Source of the DNA: Oscillospiraceae bacterium
Lineage (GTDB): Bacteria > Bacillota > Clostridia > Oscillospirales > Acutalibacteraceae
DNA length: 64,000 bases
Direction of reading: 5' to 3'
Assembly: GCA_015066635.1 (NCBI GenBank)
Contig: SVOA01000003.1
Location: 62,001 to 126,000, forward strand
Part shown: piece by piece, positions 38,356 through 51,611 of the stretch
Layout of the letters: each line of letters begins with the position of its first letter
Position numbering within the stretch: the stretch's first letter is position 1
Program-made: the position numbers and the translations under genes
The notes under the pieces: generated by a model
Databases searched by the model: none
The model's input: the letters and a program-made list of their open reading frames with translations, nothing else
Told to the model about the DNA's origin: nothing

Positions 38356-39704
38356 TAAACTAACCTTTCCTCAACAACCTTTGCAATACACTCGCCGAGA
38401 TATTTTATCTTGTCATAATCTTTGCCTTCAAGCATAACTCTGACAAGCGGCTCCGTACCCGAAACACGAACGAGGACTCTTCCGTCTCCGCCGAGTTCGT
38501 CGCTCGCCTCCTTGATAGCAAGCTGAACCTCCTCATCCTTTTCAAGTCTTGTTTTACCGAAATTTGAAACTCTGACATTGATAAGAACCTGAGGATATAC
38601 CTTCATCTCATCTGCGAGTTCTGAAATCTTTCTGCCCGTGCGTTTGAGAACGTTGAGAACCTGAATTGCCGACATCTGACCGTCGCCCGTTGTTGCATGG
38701 TCAAGGAAGATAATATGTCCCGACTGCTCGCCGCCTATGGAATATCCGTTTGCAACCATTTCCTCAAGGACATATCTGTCGCCGACCTTGGTCTTAACGC
38801 AGTTTATTCCGTTATCCTCGCAGAATTTGAAAAATCCCATATTACTCATAACGGTAACGACAGCCGTGTTGTTGTTAAGCTGACCGTTCTGTTTGAGATA
38901 CTTTGCACAGATAGCAATTATTTTGTCGCCGTCAACAAGCTCGCCCTTTTCGTCAACTATAAGAACTCTGTCAGCATCTCCGTCAAAAGCAAAACCGATA
39001 TCGCAGTTCTTTTCAAGTACAAACTTCTGAAGCTGATCGATATGCGTCGAACCGCATTTGTCATTGATATTGACGCCGTTTGGCGTTTCGTTAATAATGT
39101 AGCAGTCCGCGCCGAGACGGGTAAACAGCGCTCTTGCAGAGACAGAAGCCGAGCCGTTTGCGCAGTCAAGCGCGATTTTCATACCCTTGAAATTTCCGTC
39201 AGAGGTCATAGCAAGGTGGAAAATATAGTCATCAACAGCGCTTTCCGAAAAATGAACTCTGCCGACTTCTCCGCCGACGACTACGGGAGGAACCTTTGCC
39301 TCGTCGAGTATGATTTCCTCGATTTCATTTTCAAGCTCATCGGGGAGCTTGTAGCCGTTGTACTGAAAAATCTTAATTCCGTTATATTCGCAGGGGTTGT
39401 GCGAAGCAGAAATCATTACTCCTGCATCGTAACCGTATTCCTTTACGAGAAAAGCAACCGCAGGCGTAGGAACAACGTCAAGTATAAGCACGTCAGCGCC
39501 TACCGAGCAAAGTCCCGCGCTGATAGCCGAACAAAGCATATGTGATGACGCCCTTGTATCCATTCCTATTAAAACCTTCGGCTTATGAGATAAATTCTCT
39601 GTAAGTACCATAGCGGCGGCTCTGCCGATTTTCATAGCAAGCTCGCACGAAAGTTCCGTATTTGCAATTCCTCTTGCACCGTCTGTGCCGAATAATCTTC
39701 CCAT
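38355..39704 (-). CDS. glmM: phosphoglucosamine mutase
   Basis: 449 aa; MGRLFGTDGARGIAN, MISASHNPCEYNGIK, FDGDADR, VRVSGTEPLVRVM. Confidence 0.96.
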   Translation of the reverse strand: MGRLFGTDGARGIANTELSCELAMKIGRAAAMVLTENLSHKPKVLIGMDTRASSHMLCSAISAGLCSVGADVLILDVVPTPAVAFLVKEYGYDAGVMISASHNPCEYNGIKIFQYNGYKLPDELENEIEEIILDEAKVPPVVVGGEVGRVHFSESAVDDYIFHLAMTSDGNFKGMKIALDCANGSASVSARALFTRLGADCYIINETPNGVNINDKCGSTHIDQLQKFVLEKNCDIGFAFDGDADRVLIVDEKGELVDGDKIIAICAKYLKQNGQLNNNTAVVTVMSNMGFFKFCEDNGINCVKTKVGDRYVLEEMVANGYSIGGEQSGHIIFLDHATTGDGQMSAIQVLNVLKRTGRKISELADEMKVYPQVLINVRVSNFGKTRLEKDEEVQLAIKEASDELGGDGRVLVRVSGTEPLVRVMLEGKDYDKIKYLGECIAKVVEERLV

Positions 39705-39721
39705 TTTTAAAATCTCCTGAA

Positions 39722-40780
39722 TTATAAATCAAATTTTTGCTGACCGCTGTCAGCTCCGTTGTTGAATTTAAAACCTAAATGCTCATAAGCAAGCGGCGTT
39801 ACAACCCTGCCTCTGGGAGTCTTTGAAAGAAAACCTATCTGCATAAGATACGGCTCGTAAACGTCCTCAATGGTAACCGCTTCCTCGCCGATAGTGGCGG
39901 CTATGGTTTCAAGTCCGACGGGACCGCCGTTATAATTCTTTATCATCGAGGTAAGCAGAAGTCTGTCGATAAGGTCAAGACCGAGTTCGTCTATTTCCAT
40001 TCTGCTGAGTGCCGTCTGTGCAGATTCAAGAGTAATTGTACCGTTACCCATAACCTCGGCGTAATCTCTTGCCCTCTTTAAAAGTCTGTTTGCGATTCTC
40101 GGCGTACCTCTTGAACGGGATGCAATTTCAAGCGCTCCGTCCTCATCAACGGATATGCCGAGTATTCCCGCGCTCCTCTTGACTATCTTTGAAAGCTCCT
40201 CGGGGGTGTATATTTCAAGTCTCGCAATAACTCCGAAACGGTCGCGGAGCGGTGCAGACAGCTGTCCTGCCCTCGTAGTTGCGCCGACAAGAGTGAATCT
40301 CGGCAAGTCAAGTCTTATCGACCTCGCCGACGGTCCTTTGCCGATAATAATATCAAGCGCATTATCCTCCATCGCGGGATAAAGAACCTCCTCCACCGCA
40401 CGCGAAAGACGGTGTATTTCGTCTATAAAAAGAACGTCGCCGTCGTTTAAGTTTGTAAGCAAAGCAGCTAAATCGCCCTGCTTCTCAATAGCGGGTCCCG
40501 AGGTTACCCTTATCTGAACACCCATCTCGTTGGCAATAATGCCTGCAAGAGTTGTTTTGCCGAGTCCGGGAGGTCCGTACAGAAGGACATGGTCAAGTAC
40601 ATCCCCTCTTGACTTTGCAGCGTCAATATATATTTTTAAATTTTCCTTGGCTTTTTCCTGACCGACATATTCCCCGAAGGTTTTAGGTCTGAGCGAAACT
40701 TCAATATCGTTGTCGATTTCGTTCAGGTCGGGAGAAACTATCCTGTTTTCGTTGTCAAAATCCATATTATCCTCCGTCAA
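39722..40780 (-). CDS. ruvB: Holliday junction branch migration DNA helicase RuvB
   Basis: 352 aa; [53 protein letters not shown]. Confidence 0.97.
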   Translation of the reverse strand: MTEDNMDFDNENRIVSPDLNEIDNDIEVSLRPKTFGEYVGQEKAKENLKIYIDAAKSRGDVLDHVLLYGPPGLGKTTLAGIIANEMGVQIRVTSGPAIEKQGDLAALLTNLNDGDVLFIDEIHRLSRAVEEVLYPAMEDNALDIIIGKGPSARSIRLDLPRFTLVGATTRAGQLSAPLRDRFGVIARLEIYTPEELSKIVKRSAGILGISVDEDGALEIASRSRGTPRIANRLLKRARDYAEVMGNGTITLESAQTALSRMEIDELGLDLIDRLLLTSMIKNYNGGPVGLETIAATIGEEAVTIEDVYEPYLMQIGFLSKTPRGRVVTPLAYEHLGFKFNNGADSGQQKFDL

Positions 40781-41385
40781 CCGATTTTAGACAGATTTTT
40801 AAGCGCCTGCTTTATTAACTCCTCAACGTTCATTTCGGGGTCAAGGCGTCCGACAGCCGATGCAGCTTCGCTCTGAGAATAACCGAGCATCACAAGAGCG
40901 GAAACCGCCTCGGAAGTGTTTGCGTTATCTATAACCGAGCTTACGGATTCGGCATCGACGCCCATCGAACTCAAATCAAGGTCCTTTGCAATTTTATCCT
41001 TTAATTCAAGAACTATTCTCTGCGCGACCTTGTTGCCTACTCCGTTTGCTCTGGTAATTGACTTTGTATCGCCCGACGCTATACAAACGGCAAGTTTGTC
41101 GGGAGTGAACTCGCTTAATACGGCAAGTGCAACCTTCGGCCCGACACTTGAAACATTAAGCAGAAGTTTGAAGCACTCAAGCTCAGACAAAGTTGAAAAA
41201 CCGTACAGGTCGAGTGCGTCCTCACGGACGTTGAGATATGTGTAAAGTGTAACCGTCTCTCCTTTTTTTGAAACGTTTTTAAGCGTATTCGTTGTTGAAT
41301 TGCAGTTAAACGCGACACCGTTGCAGTCAACGGCTACACACTGCGCATCGTAATATACAACTTTTCCCGTAATTGAATAAAACAT
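40777..41385 (-). CDS. ruvA: Holliday junction branch migration protein RuvA
   Basis: 202 aa; [33 protein letters not shown]. Confidence 0.95.
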   Translation of the reverse strand: MFYSITGKVVYYDAQCVAVDCNGVAFNCNSTTNTLKNVSKKGETVTLYTYLNVREDALDLYGFSTLSELECFKLLLNVSSVGPKVALAVLSEFTPDKLAVCIASGDTKSITRANGVGNKVAQRIVLELKDKIAKDLDLSSMGVDAESVSSVIDNANTSEAVSALVMLGYSQSEAASAVGRLDPEMNVEELIKQALKNLSKIG

Positions 41386-41395
41386 ATTTCTTTCC

Positions 41396-41896
41396 TTACT
41401 TCAGATTATTAAGCCTTCCCATAACCGAACCGCTTGAGTGAGCATGGCACACAGCCATCGCAAGAGCATCCGCAGTATCGTCGGGCTTAGGTATCTTTTC
41501 AAGTCTCAGGATTACCCTGACCATTTCCTGAACCTGTTTTTTCTCCGCTCTGCCGTATCCTACAACGCTCTGTTTGACCTGCAAAGGAGTGTACTCAAAT
41601 ATCTTTGCATTGTTCTGATGCGCCGCAAGTACGGTAACTCCCCTCGCCTGAGCAACATCTATAACCGTTTTTGCATTTGTGTTGTAAAACAGCTTTTCAA
41701 TTGCCATAGCCTCGGGTTTATAACGTTCAAATATATCGTTAAGTCCGTTATAAATAGACGAAAGTCTCTCTACAAAAGGCGTGCCTGCCTCGGTGGTTAT
41801 CGCACCGTAATCAATGACCTGAAAACGGTTGCTTTCATATCTGATTACTCCCCAGCCGACAATGGCATAACCGGGGTCAATTCCCAAAATTATCAT
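41396..41896 (-). CDS. ruvC: crossover junction endodeoxyribonuclease RuvC
   Basis: 166 aa; [42 protein letters not shown]. Confidence 0.96.
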   Translation of the reverse strand: MIILGIDPGYAIVGWGVIRYESNRFQVIDYGAITTEAGTPFVERLSSIYNGLNDIFERYKPEAMAIEKLFYNTNAKTVIDVAQARGVTVLAAHQNNAKIFEYTPLQVKQSVVGYGRAEKKQVQEMVRVILRLEKIPKPDDTADALAMAVCHAHSSGSVMGRLNNLK

Positions 41897-41960
41897 GTGA
41901 ACATATTACTCCATATTATTATTCATTTTATTATACTACATTTACTTTTATAAGGCAAGA

Positions 41961-41988
41961 AAAAAAGAGCGATATTTCGCTCTTTTTT
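41961..41988. terminator. intrinsic terminator between ruvC and der
   Basis: AAAAAAGAGCGA-TATT-TCGCTCTTTTTT. Confidence 0.85.
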
Positions 41989-41992
41989 ACAA

Positions 41993-43333
41993 TTATTTGT
42001 AATCTTTTTTCCCGTTCTTTTCACGCTCTCTGATAACATATCTTGTCGGCGTGCCTTCAAGCCCGAAAACCTCTCTTATCTGATTGTCAATATATCTCTG
42101 ATAGCTGTAGTGAAAAAGGTCTTTGCTGTTGACAAAGCAAACAAATGTCGGCGGTCTTGTCGATGCCTGAGTCATATAGTAAATTTTGAGTCTCTTTCCC
42201 TTATCCGTGGGCGGCTGAACTCGCGCGGTAGCCGCGGCAAGAATTTCATTGAGCTTGCCCGTCGAAATTCTCATTGTATTCTGGTCATTAACAAATTTAA
42301 TAAGCTCGTAAAGTCTGTCGAGTCTCTGTCCTGTTTTTGCAGAGATAAACACAATGGGAGCATAGCTCATAAATGCAAAATCTTTCATAAGCGACTTTCT
42401 TGTCTTATCCATTGTGTGAGTGTCCTTTTCAACGGCGTCCCACTTGTTTACGGCGATAATACAGCCCTTTCCCTGCTCGTGAGCTATGCCTGCAACCTTG
42501 GAATCTTGCTCGGTAAAACCCTCTGTGCCGTCTATCATAATAACGCATACGTCGGCTCTTTCAACAGCCATTCTCGCACGGATAACCGAATATTTCTCTA
42601 TCTGGTCGTCAACTCTGCTCTTTCTGCGAAGTCCCGCAGTATCAATAAACACAAAACGTCCGTGCTCATTTTCAACAACCGTATCGGTTGAATCTCTTGT
42701 GGTACCTGCGATATTGGACACAATAGCCCGTTCCTCGCCTGATATAGCGTTTACAAGCGAAGATTTGCCGACATTCGGCTTGCCTATAACGGCAACCTTA
42801 ATCATATCGTCGTCGTATTCGTCCTCCTCGTCATCGGGAAGGTACTTTAAAACCTCATCAAGCAAATCGCCCGTTCCGTGACCGTGAACGGAAGAAACGG
42901 CAACGGGATCTCCGAGTCCGAGATTGTAAAACTCGTAGAAATCCGCAGGCACTTCTCCGACCGTATCGCATTTATTGACGCACAGTACAACGGGTTTACC
43001 GCTTTTCTGAAGCATTGAAGCAACCTCGGAATCGGTTGCAACTATTCCGCTTCTTATATCGGTTACGAGTATTATTACGTCTGCGCTGTCTATGGCAAGC
43101 TGAGCTTGACGCCTCATCTGTGAGAGAATTACGTCATCGGAGTATGGCTCTATTCCGCCTGTATCAACAAGCATCATTGTTCTGCCGAGCCACTCGCATT
43201 CGCCGTAAATACGGTCTCTTGTAACACCGGGAGTATCGTCAACAATAGAAAGTCGCTGACCTATTAACTTGTTAAAAAGCGTGCTTTTGCCGACATTGGG
43301 TCTGCCGACAATAGCAACAACGGGTTTTGACAT
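41993..43333 (-). CDS. der: ribosome biogenesis GTPase Der
   Basis: Start set to MSKPVVAIVGRPNVGKSTLFN at 43333 (RBS GGGGG); second G domain GKPNVGKSSLVNAI. Confidence 0.95.
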   Translation of the reverse strand: MSKPVVAIVGRPNVGKSTLFNKLIGQRLSIVDDTPGVTRDRIYGECEWLGRTMMLVDTGGIEPYSDDVILSQMRRQAQLAIDSADVIILVTDIRSGIVATDSEVASMLQKSGKPVVLCVNKCDTVGEVPADFYEFYNLGLGDPVAVSSVHGHGTGDLLDEVLKYLPDDEEDEYDDDMIKVAVIGKPNVGKSSLVNAISGEERAIVSNIAGTTRDSTDTVVENEHGRFVFIDTAGLRRKSRVDDQIEKYSVIRARMAVERADVCVIMIDGTEGFTEQDSKVAGIAHEQGKGCIIAVNKWDAVEKDTHTMDKTRKSLMKDFAFMSYAPIVFISAKTGQRLDRLYELIKFVNDQNTMRISTGKLNEILAAATARVQPPTDKGKRLKIYYMTQASTRPPTFVCFVNSKDLFHYSYQRYIDNQIREVFGLEGTPTRYVIREREKNGKKDYK

Positions 43334-43438
43334 TGTTATTTCCCCCATATCCGGGCATATATGCCTTTTAAACACGAATAAAAGGCGGGGAAGATACACC
43401 TTCTCCACCTTCTGAATTGCGCATAATCAAAGATGCAA

Positions 43439-43624
43439 TTACGCTTCTTCTTTAACTATTACCTGTCTGCCGTTGTAGTAACCGCAGTTACCGCAAACTC
43501 TGTGAGCTCTCTTGTACTCACCGCAGTTAGGGCACTTCTGAAGCTCGGGCGCACTCATTCTCCAAACATTAGAGCGTCTCTTGTCTCTTCTTGCTTTTGA
43601 AACTCTTCTCTTAGGTACTGCCAT
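43439..43624 (-). CDS. rpmF: 50S ribosomal protein L32
   Basis: 61 aa; MAVPKRRVSKARRDKRRSNVW, CPNCGEYKRAHRVCGNCGYYNGR. Confidence 0.97.
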   Translation of the reverse strand: MAVPKRRVSKARRDKRRSNVWRMSAPELQKCPNCGEYKRAHRVCGNCGYYNGRQVIVKEEA

Positions 43625-43660
43625 TTTAATTACTCCTTTATAAAACGAATTATTGTCGGG

Positions 43661-44134
43661 TTAATCGAGAAACTTTTTGAGTGCCTCAAGCCGCGGGTCA
43701 ACGGGTTTTTTGCAATCGCACTGTTTCTCATTGAGGTTGGTGCCGCAATATATACAGAAGCCTTTACAGTCCTCGCGGCACAAAACCTTTGTAGGTAATG
43801 ACAGAAGTACATCCTCCCTGACAAGCTCGTCGAGATTGAAATTGAGGTCATCCACAAGATAAAACATATCGCTGTCATCGTCATTAAGCTCGGTAACAAG
43901 CGTATGCTTTACGGGAACGGTCATTTCCCTTTTAACCTCAGCGGCACAACGGTCGCACTGTGTCTCAATCGTAAAGCCTGCCTCGGCGTCCAGACTGACT
44001 ATGCCTGTTCTGTTATACACAGAACCCTTAACCTTAATATTTTTTACAACGTCGCAGTTGTCCGGAGAGAACTCGTAACTGAATTCTCTTGACTGCCCGT
44101 CACAGTTAAAAATAGGTTTAAGATCAATAAGCAT
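43661..44134 (-). CDS. DUF177/YceD family protein
   Basis: 157 aa; CDRCAAEV...LCREDCKGFCIYCGTNLNEKQCDC; located directly upstream of rpmF, the usual position. Confidence 0.9.
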   Translation of the reverse strand: MLIDLKPIFNCDGQSREFSYEFSPDNCDVVKNIKVKGSVYNRTGIVSLDAEAGFTIETQCDRCAAEVKREMTVPVKHTLVTELNDDDSDMFYLVDDLNFNLDELVREDVLLSLPTKVLCREDCKGFCIYCGTNLNEKQCDCKKPVDPRLEALKKFLD

Positions 44135-44223
44135 AAATATACCTCGTCATACTAACGCAACAAGTATTATATACATATATTTCGGTTTTGTCAACTCTAA
44201 ATTTTACACTTATAAAAAAGCAT

Positions 44224-44251
44224 AAAGCCACCGCATTCGCGCAGTGGCTTT
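44224..44251 (-). terminator. intrinsic terminator after the P-loop gene
   Basis: AAAGCCAC(N12)GTGGCTTT then ATGCTTTTTT on the minus strand. Confidence 0.75.
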
Positions 44252-44267
44252 GAGTTATTGTAAACAA

Positions 44268-44687
44268 TCAGTTGATTTTTTCCGAGAAATCGAAAATTCT
44301 CTTAGGAAGATTCTCGAGGTCGGTTGAGATTGTAAATGTGAAATGTGTAGATGACTTCTCGCCGAGTTCATTGACCTTCGCAAGGAAATCTGCAAGCTGC
44401 TCATAGTCTCTGGTGCCGATTCTGAAGGTTGCGTCAACAAAGATGTCCGTAATGTCGTAGTCGCCGGCGCAGATACCGCTCAGAAAACCGTAAAATGCGT
44501 CAAAGCCGCTGACTGCATAATCATCAGTTGCAACAAGTCTGACACGGGAGCTGACATCGTATGTAAGCTTTGTTTCCTTTTCGACGCAGACAACGCTGCC
44601 GTTTGAGCTTGCCATAGCAGCATTAACTTCATCTACCAGTCTTTTGGTTTTACCTGAGCCTTTATGGCCGATAATAAGAGATATCAT
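44268..44687 (-). CDS. small P-loop NTPase of unknown function
   Basis: 139 aa; Walker A GHKGSGKTK, possible Walker B ITDIFVDAT; RBS GGAGG. Confidence 0.75.
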   Translation of the reverse strand: MISLIIGHKGSGKTKRLVDEVNAAMASSNGSVVCVEKETKLTYDVSSRVRLVATDDYAVSGFDAFYGFLSGICAGDYDITDIFVDATFRIGTRDYEQLADFLAKVNELGEKSSTHFTFTISTDLENLPKRIFDFSEKIN

Positions 44688-44741
44688 TATAATCTCCTCC
44701 TGTAATTTATTTATAACCGCAATAAGCGGATTTTAACTTAA

Positions 44742-46079
44742 TCAGGAAAGCCTTTTAAGGAGGTCTTCCCTTCTGTCCTCGTAACCGGGCTTACCGATAA
44801 GAGCAAACATATTTTTCTTATAGCTCTCAACTCCGGGCTGATTAAAGGGATTTACTCCGAGCAGATAGCCCGAAACCGCGCACGCTTTTTCAAGGAAATA
44901 TACAAGATAACCGAATTCGTACTCGTTCATCTCGGGAAGCTTGAGAATAATATTGGGAACTCCGCCGTCGTAGTGAGCAAGTACGGTGCCCTGAAATGCC
45001 TTACTGTTAACAAAATCCATTGTCTTGCCCGCAAGGAAATTAAGACCGTCCGCGTTGCCGTCCTCACTGTTTATTGTAATGGAGTGCTTGGGTTTCTCAA
45101 ATACGACAGCAGTTTCAAAGAGAAGTCTCTCTCCGTCCTGAATAAACTGTCCCATTGAGTGAAGGTCGGTGGAGAATATTGCAGACGAAGGGAAAAGTCC
45201 CTTATTGTCCTTACCTTCCGACTCGCCGAAAAGCTGCTTGAACCACTCATTCATCATGGTATAGTCCGGCTCGTAGGAAACCATCATTTCGACCGATTTA
45301 CCCTTGCGGTAAAGTATGTTTCTTGCCGCGGCGTATTTATAACAGTCGTTCTTTTCAAGATCGCTGTCGCAGTATGCGGCTCTTGCGTCTGCCGCGCCCT
45401 GCATCATTTTATCAATATCGCAGCCCGCTGCGGCTATGGGAAGAAGTCCGACAGCCGTTAGAACGGAATATCTGCCGCCTACATCATCGGGAACGACAAA
45501 GGTTTCATAACCTGCCTTGTCGGAAACTTCTTTTAACGTTCCTTTATGTCTGTCTGTTGTAACATAAATTCTGCCTGCCGCTTCTTCTTTGCCGTATTTT
45601 TCCTCAAGCAGTTCCTTGAAAATTCTGAAAGCAACCGCAGGCTCGGTTGTAGTACCCGACTTTGAAATAACGTTTACCGAAAAATCGTTCTTTTGGCAAA
45701 TCGAATAAATATCGTAAAGCGCAGATGAGCTGATACTGTTACCGCTGAAAAGAATTACGGGAGTTTTCTCTGCAATAAGATTATAATTCTGAGATTTACA
45801 GAATTCAATAGCGGCTCTTGCCCCTAAATAACTTCCTCCGATTCCTATAACAACAAGCACCTTTGAATCTGCCTTAATCTTTGCGGCAGCCTTTTTGATG
45901 CGCTCAAATTCATCTCTGTCATAATTAACGGGAAGGTCTATCCAGCCTAAAAAATCGCTACCCTCGCCGCTTTTTTCCCTTAACAGTCTGTCGGCGTTTT
46001 TAACCTCGTCGGAAATGGCTTTGAAATCTTCCTCCGACACAAAACCGTTAAGATATTTCGTATTAAGTTTTACACCCAT
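44742..46079 (-). CDS. pgi: glucose-6-phosphate isomerase
   Basis: 445 aa; [47 protein letters not shown]. Confidence 0.97.
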   Translation of the reverse strand: MGVKLNTKYLNGFVSEEDFKAISDEVKNADRLLREKSGEGSDFLGWIDLPVNYDRDEFERIKKAAAKIKADSKVLVVIGIGGSYLGARAAIEFCKSQNYNLIAEKTPVILFSGNSISSSALYDIYSICQKNDFSVNVISKSGTTTEPAVAFRIFKELLEEKYGKEEAAGRIYVTTDRHKGTLKEVSDKAGYETFVVPDDVGGRYSVLTAVGLLPIAAAGCDIDKMMQGAADARAAYCDSDLEKNDCYKYAAARNILYRKGKSVEMMVSYEPDYTMMNEWFKQLFGESEGKDNKGLFPSSAIFSTDLHSMGQFIQDGERLLFETAVVFEKPKHSITINSEDGNADGLNFLAGKTMDFVNSKAFQGTVLAHYDGGVPNIILKLPEMNEYEFGYLVYFLEKACAVSGYLLGVNPFNQPGVESYKKNMFALIGKPGYEDRREDLLKRLS

Positions 46080-46254
46080 TATTAAGTTTTCTCCTTCAAA
46101 GACCCTTTACATCGGGATCCTTTTTTACGTTCTCTTTTTTATCGTTTATATTTTAACCTATAATTGATTTTATTTCAACAGCAAAATGCTATTTTTTATA
46201 AAATACATTACATTAAACATAAATAAATATTATTTTTAAGCAAAATCACGATTT

Positions 46255-47406
46255 TTAAAAAACGGCGCTTAAAATTACGGTCAGTTTTTCAATAAAATTC
46301 AGCTTTTCAATTTCTCTGTCCGATTCAAGACTGTATCTCGCAATTTCATCAGAATCAAGCGTGAAAATCACATAGCCGAAAAGCTGTCCCTTCTCAACGG
46401 GAGCCTCAACGTCAACGGGCAGTTCAACCGTCTGCTCAATGCTCCCCTCTTTGCCTTTCGGTACGAGAATGCCCGTACTGTCTTTGATAACGGGAGTAAT
46501 TCTATCCTCTTTACCGCCCAGAACGTTTATATCGGTAATAAGCGACATATCCGGCTCCGGAGTAACAAAGGCATAGTTGGCAAAGCCCCAGTCGAGCATG
46601 GCGCGTGCCGAATTAAATCTGTCCTTACTGTTATCGCTGCCCATTACAACCGCGATAAGCGACAGCCCGTCCCTCTTTGCCGTGGCACTGATACAGCATC
46701 CCGCTTTTGAGGTAGTTCCCGTTTTAAGTCCTGTTGCGCCGTCGTAAAATCTTATAAGCTTATTCGTGTTTGTAAGCTCCGTAGCGCCGTTTCTGAGCGT
46801 ATCCGTCCAGATATTCGTATATTTAAGTATAAGGTCGTGTTTGAGAATCTCTCTTGACATAAGCGCAATATCGTAAGCGCTTGTATAATGGTTATCGGTC
46901 GTGTCATCAAGTCCCGTGCAGTTTTCAAAATGCGTATTGTTCATACCCAATTCGTTGGCTCTGTCATTCATCATTTTTACAAAAGCCGTGTCGCTGCCTG
47001 CAACAAGCTCTCCAAGAGCCGTACACGCGTCGTTTGCGCTCGCAACCGCCGATGCTTTAATTAAATCGTCAACGCTCATCTGTTCTCCCTCTTTAAGCCA
47101 TATCTGAGAGCCGCCTTTTTCTGCAGCGTTTCTGCTGACCGTAACCGTATCTTCGAGCGAAATTTTACCGCTTTCGACTGCCTCGGATATTAAAAGCAAG
47201 GTCATAATTTTTGTAACCGACGCGGGACACAGCCTTTCGTCCGCGTTATAACCCATAAGCACTGTCCCTGTCTCTGTTTCCATAAGAAGCGCCGATTTGC
47301 ATTTTACTTCAACCTGCATTTCGGGATAATCTTCCGCATTTACGCAAATACTGAATACCGACAGCACCAGTATTGCCGCCGTAATTACTGAAATTAGTTT
47401 TTTCAT
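46255..47406 (-). CDS. D-alanyl-D-alanine carboxypeptidase (peptidase S11, DacF-like)
   Basis: 383 aa with signal peptide; SxxK motif CPASVTKIMT, SAN motif ASANDACTAL, KTG motif LKTGTTSKAGCC. Confidence 0.93.
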   Translation of the reverse strand: MKKLISVITAAILVLSVFSICVNAEDYPEMQVEVKCKSALLMETETGTVLMGYNADERLCPASVTKIMTLLLISEAVESGKISLEDTVTVSRNAAEKGGSQIWLKEGEQMSVDDLIKASAVASANDACTALGELVAGSDTAFVKMMNDRANELGMNNTHFENCTGLDDTTDNHYTSAYDIALMSREILKHDLILKYTNIWTDTLRNGATELTNTNKLIRFYDGATGLKTGTTSKAGCCISATAKRDGLSLIAVVMGSDNSKDRFNSARAMLDWGFANYAFVTPEPDMSLITDINVLGGKEDRITPVIKDSTGILVPKGKEGSIEQTVELPVDVEAPVEKGQLFGYVIFTLDSDEIARYSLESDREIEKLNFIEKLTVILSAVF

Positions 47407-47499
47407 ATCACACCTCCGAAAATTCTTACTAAAGTGTATGACAAATCAAGTTGTAAAAATGATATTTGTATGATATAATTTATAAGTAAAAATCAATGA

Positions 47500-49503
<2,004 letters not shown>

Positions 49504-49514
49504 AAGAAAATAAT

Positions 49515-49544
49515 AAAAAGCAGTTCTGACGAACTGCTTTTTTT
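49515..49544. terminator. bidirectional terminator between ligA and proC
   Basis: AAAGCAGTTC-TGAC-GAACTGCTTT plus T-run. Confidence 0.85.
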
Positions 49545-49549
49545 GTCAT

Positions 49550-50341
49550 TTAATGCTTGCCGAGTTCTTCGTTTCGTTTATACGCCGCCTCAACAGCATC
49601 GGCAAACAAGTTATACACTTCTCCGTTTTCGAGGACTTTAACACCCTCTATCGTACTGCCTCCCGGAGAGCAGACATCGGTTTTCAGTTTATCTGCCCTC
49701 TCCCCTGTTTCAAGGAGCATTTGCGCAGAGCCGAGCATAGTTCTTGCAGCAAGTCTCAAACTCAGGTCGTAATCAATTCCGAGCTTTTCTGCGCCTTTTG
49801 CAACAGCGTCCGCTACCATATACATATAAGCAGGACCGCAGCCCGAAACTGCACAGCCGACGTTCATAAGCGCCTCATCAATAAAATCAAAGCTGCCTGC
49901 AAATTTCATATCACCCAAAAATGCAGAAAGAGCAAAATCCGTTACGTTGGAATTACGGCAATAAAGAATTTCTCCTTTGCCTATTCTTACGGGAGTATTC
50001 GGCATAATGCGGATAATCGGAATTTCGTCAGACAGTTTTGCCTGCAAGGTGCTGATTTCAACTCCTGCAAGCATTGTTATAATAACGGGCTTATTTGTAA
50101 TTAAAATATCTTTAATCTCCTCAAGCGCGCCGTCAAGAGTCTGAGGCTTTATCGCAAGGAAAACTGCCTCACAACAGTTTGCCGCATCCTTTGCGCTTCC
50201 GTGTCTGCATCCGAGTTTTTGCGCAAGAGTTTTTGCTTTATTTTCATCTCTGTCGCAAAATAGAATATCCTTTGTTGTGAGCGAAAGCGCATTTCCGAGC
50301 GCCGAGCCCATATTTCCGCAACCAATAAAACCGTACTTCAT
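49550..50341 (-). CDS. proC: pyrroline-5-carboxylate reductase
   Basis: Start at 50341 (MKYGFIGCGNMGSALG); C-terminal CSPGGSTIEGVKVLENG. Confidence 0.95.
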   Translation of the reverse strand: MKYGFIGCGNMGSALGNALSLTTKDILFCDRDENKAKTLAQKLGCRHGSAKDAANCCEAVFLAIKPQTLDGALEEIKDILITNKPVIITMLAGVEISTLQAKLSDEIPIIRIMPNTPVRIGKGEILYCRNSNVTDFALSAFLGDMKFAGSFDFIDEALMNVGCAVSGCGPAYMYMVADAVAKGAEKLGIDYDLSLRLAARTMLGSAQMLLETGERADKLKTDVCSPGGSTIEGVKVLENGEVYNLFADAVEAAYKRNEELGKH

Positions 50342-50351
50342 TTTGTATCTC

Positions 50352-51611
50352 CTATCTGATATTGCCATTGCCGTAAACAACATATTTATACGTTGTGAGT
50401 TCGCGAAGTCCCATAGGGCCTCTTGCGTGAAGTTTCTGAGTGGATATACCCATTTCACAGCCGAGTCCGAATTCTCCTCCGTCCGTAAAACGGGTTGAGG
50501 AATTTACATATACCGCAGCGCTGTCAATATTCTGAGTAAAGTACCTTGACGCTTCGCTGTCAGAGGTAACTATCGCTTCACTGTGTCCCGTAGAATGAGC
50601 CGAAATATGCTCAACCGCTTCTTTGTAACCGTCAACGCATTTTACCGCGAGTATATAATCAAGAAATTCGGTATCGAAATCCTTTTCCCCGGCTGTTTTG
50701 CCGTCAATAAAAGAAGCGGCAAAAGAGTCAAGACGAAGTTCAACGGGAATAAGACCGTTTTGTACTCTCCTGTCAACAAGTCGTTCCTTAACGAGCGGCA
50801 GAAACCTCTCTGCTATCGCTTTATCAACAAGCAGAACTTCCTCTGCATTACAAACGCTCGGGCGGCTTGTTTTAGCGTTCTCAATAATATTCAAAGCCAT
50901 TTCAAAATCAGCCGATTTTTCTACATAAACGTGGCAGATACCCGTACCCGTTGCAATACAGGGCACGGTTGCGTTTCTGACGCAGGCGTTTATAAGTCCT
51001 GCGCCGCCTCTTGGAATTAGCAGGTCAATATAACCGTTTGCGGTCATAAGCGTATTTGCGCTCTCGTGCGAAGTGTCACCGACAAGGTTTATGCAATTCT
51101 CATCAAGACCCGCGTTTTTAAGTCCTTGCTTTAAAGCGCCGACAATAGACAAAGCCGAGTTGAACGCCTCCTTGCCCGAGCGAAGGACACAGCAGTTGCC
51201 GCTTTTGACAGCAAGAGCCGCCGCATCGCTTGTTACATTGGGACGGCTTTCGTAAATGATAGCAATAACTCCGAGCGAAACGGAAACCTTTGTTATTTTA
51301 AGTCCGTCGTTTCTTGTATGCTCGTCAAGGACAAGCCCGACGGGGTCGGGAAGCTTCGCAACCTCTCTGATACCGTCTGCCATTGCCTTAATTCTGTCGG
51401 AATTAAGCATAAGTCTGTCGCACATTACGTCGGAAATAACGCCCTTTGCTTTTTCCATATCGGAACTGTTTGAAGCAAGAATACTGTCTGTATTCTTTTC
51501 AAGAGCGTCAGCCATACACTCAAGCGCCTTGTTCTTTAACACGGTATCGGCATTACGAAGGCAGCTTTGAGCAGACTTTGTTTTTTTGAGCATTTCTTTC
51601 ATATCAAACAT
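50352..51611 (-). CDS. proA: glutamate-5-semialdehyde dehydrogenase
   Basis: 419 aa; SLGVIAIIYESRPNVTSDAAALAVKSGNCCVLR, DLLIPRGGAGLI. Confidence 0.96.
   Translation of the reverse strand: MFDMKEMLKKTKSAQSCLRNADTVLKNKALECMADALEKNTDSILASNSSDMEKAKGVISDVMCDRLMLNSDRIKAMADGIREVAKLPDPVGLVLDEHTRNDGLKITKVSVSLGVIAIIYESRPNVTSDAAALAVKSGNCCVLRSGKEAFNSALSIVGALKQGLKNAGLDENCINLVGDTSHESANTLMTANGYIDLLIPRGGAGLINACVRNATVPCIATGTGICHVYVEKSADFEMALNIIENAKTSRPSVCNAEEVLLVDKAIAERFLPLVKERLVDRRVQNGLIPVELRLDSFAASFIDGKTAGEKDFDTEFLDYILAVKCVDGYKEAVEHISAHSTGHSEAIVTSDSEASRYFTQNIDSAAVYVNSSTRFTDGGEFGLGCEMGISTQKLHARGPMGLRELTTYKYVVYGNGNIR

Noticed and set aside
38697-39545. 282-aa plus-strand ORF opposite glmM
   Set aside because: Antisense shadow of a well-supported gene; no RBS or family motif.
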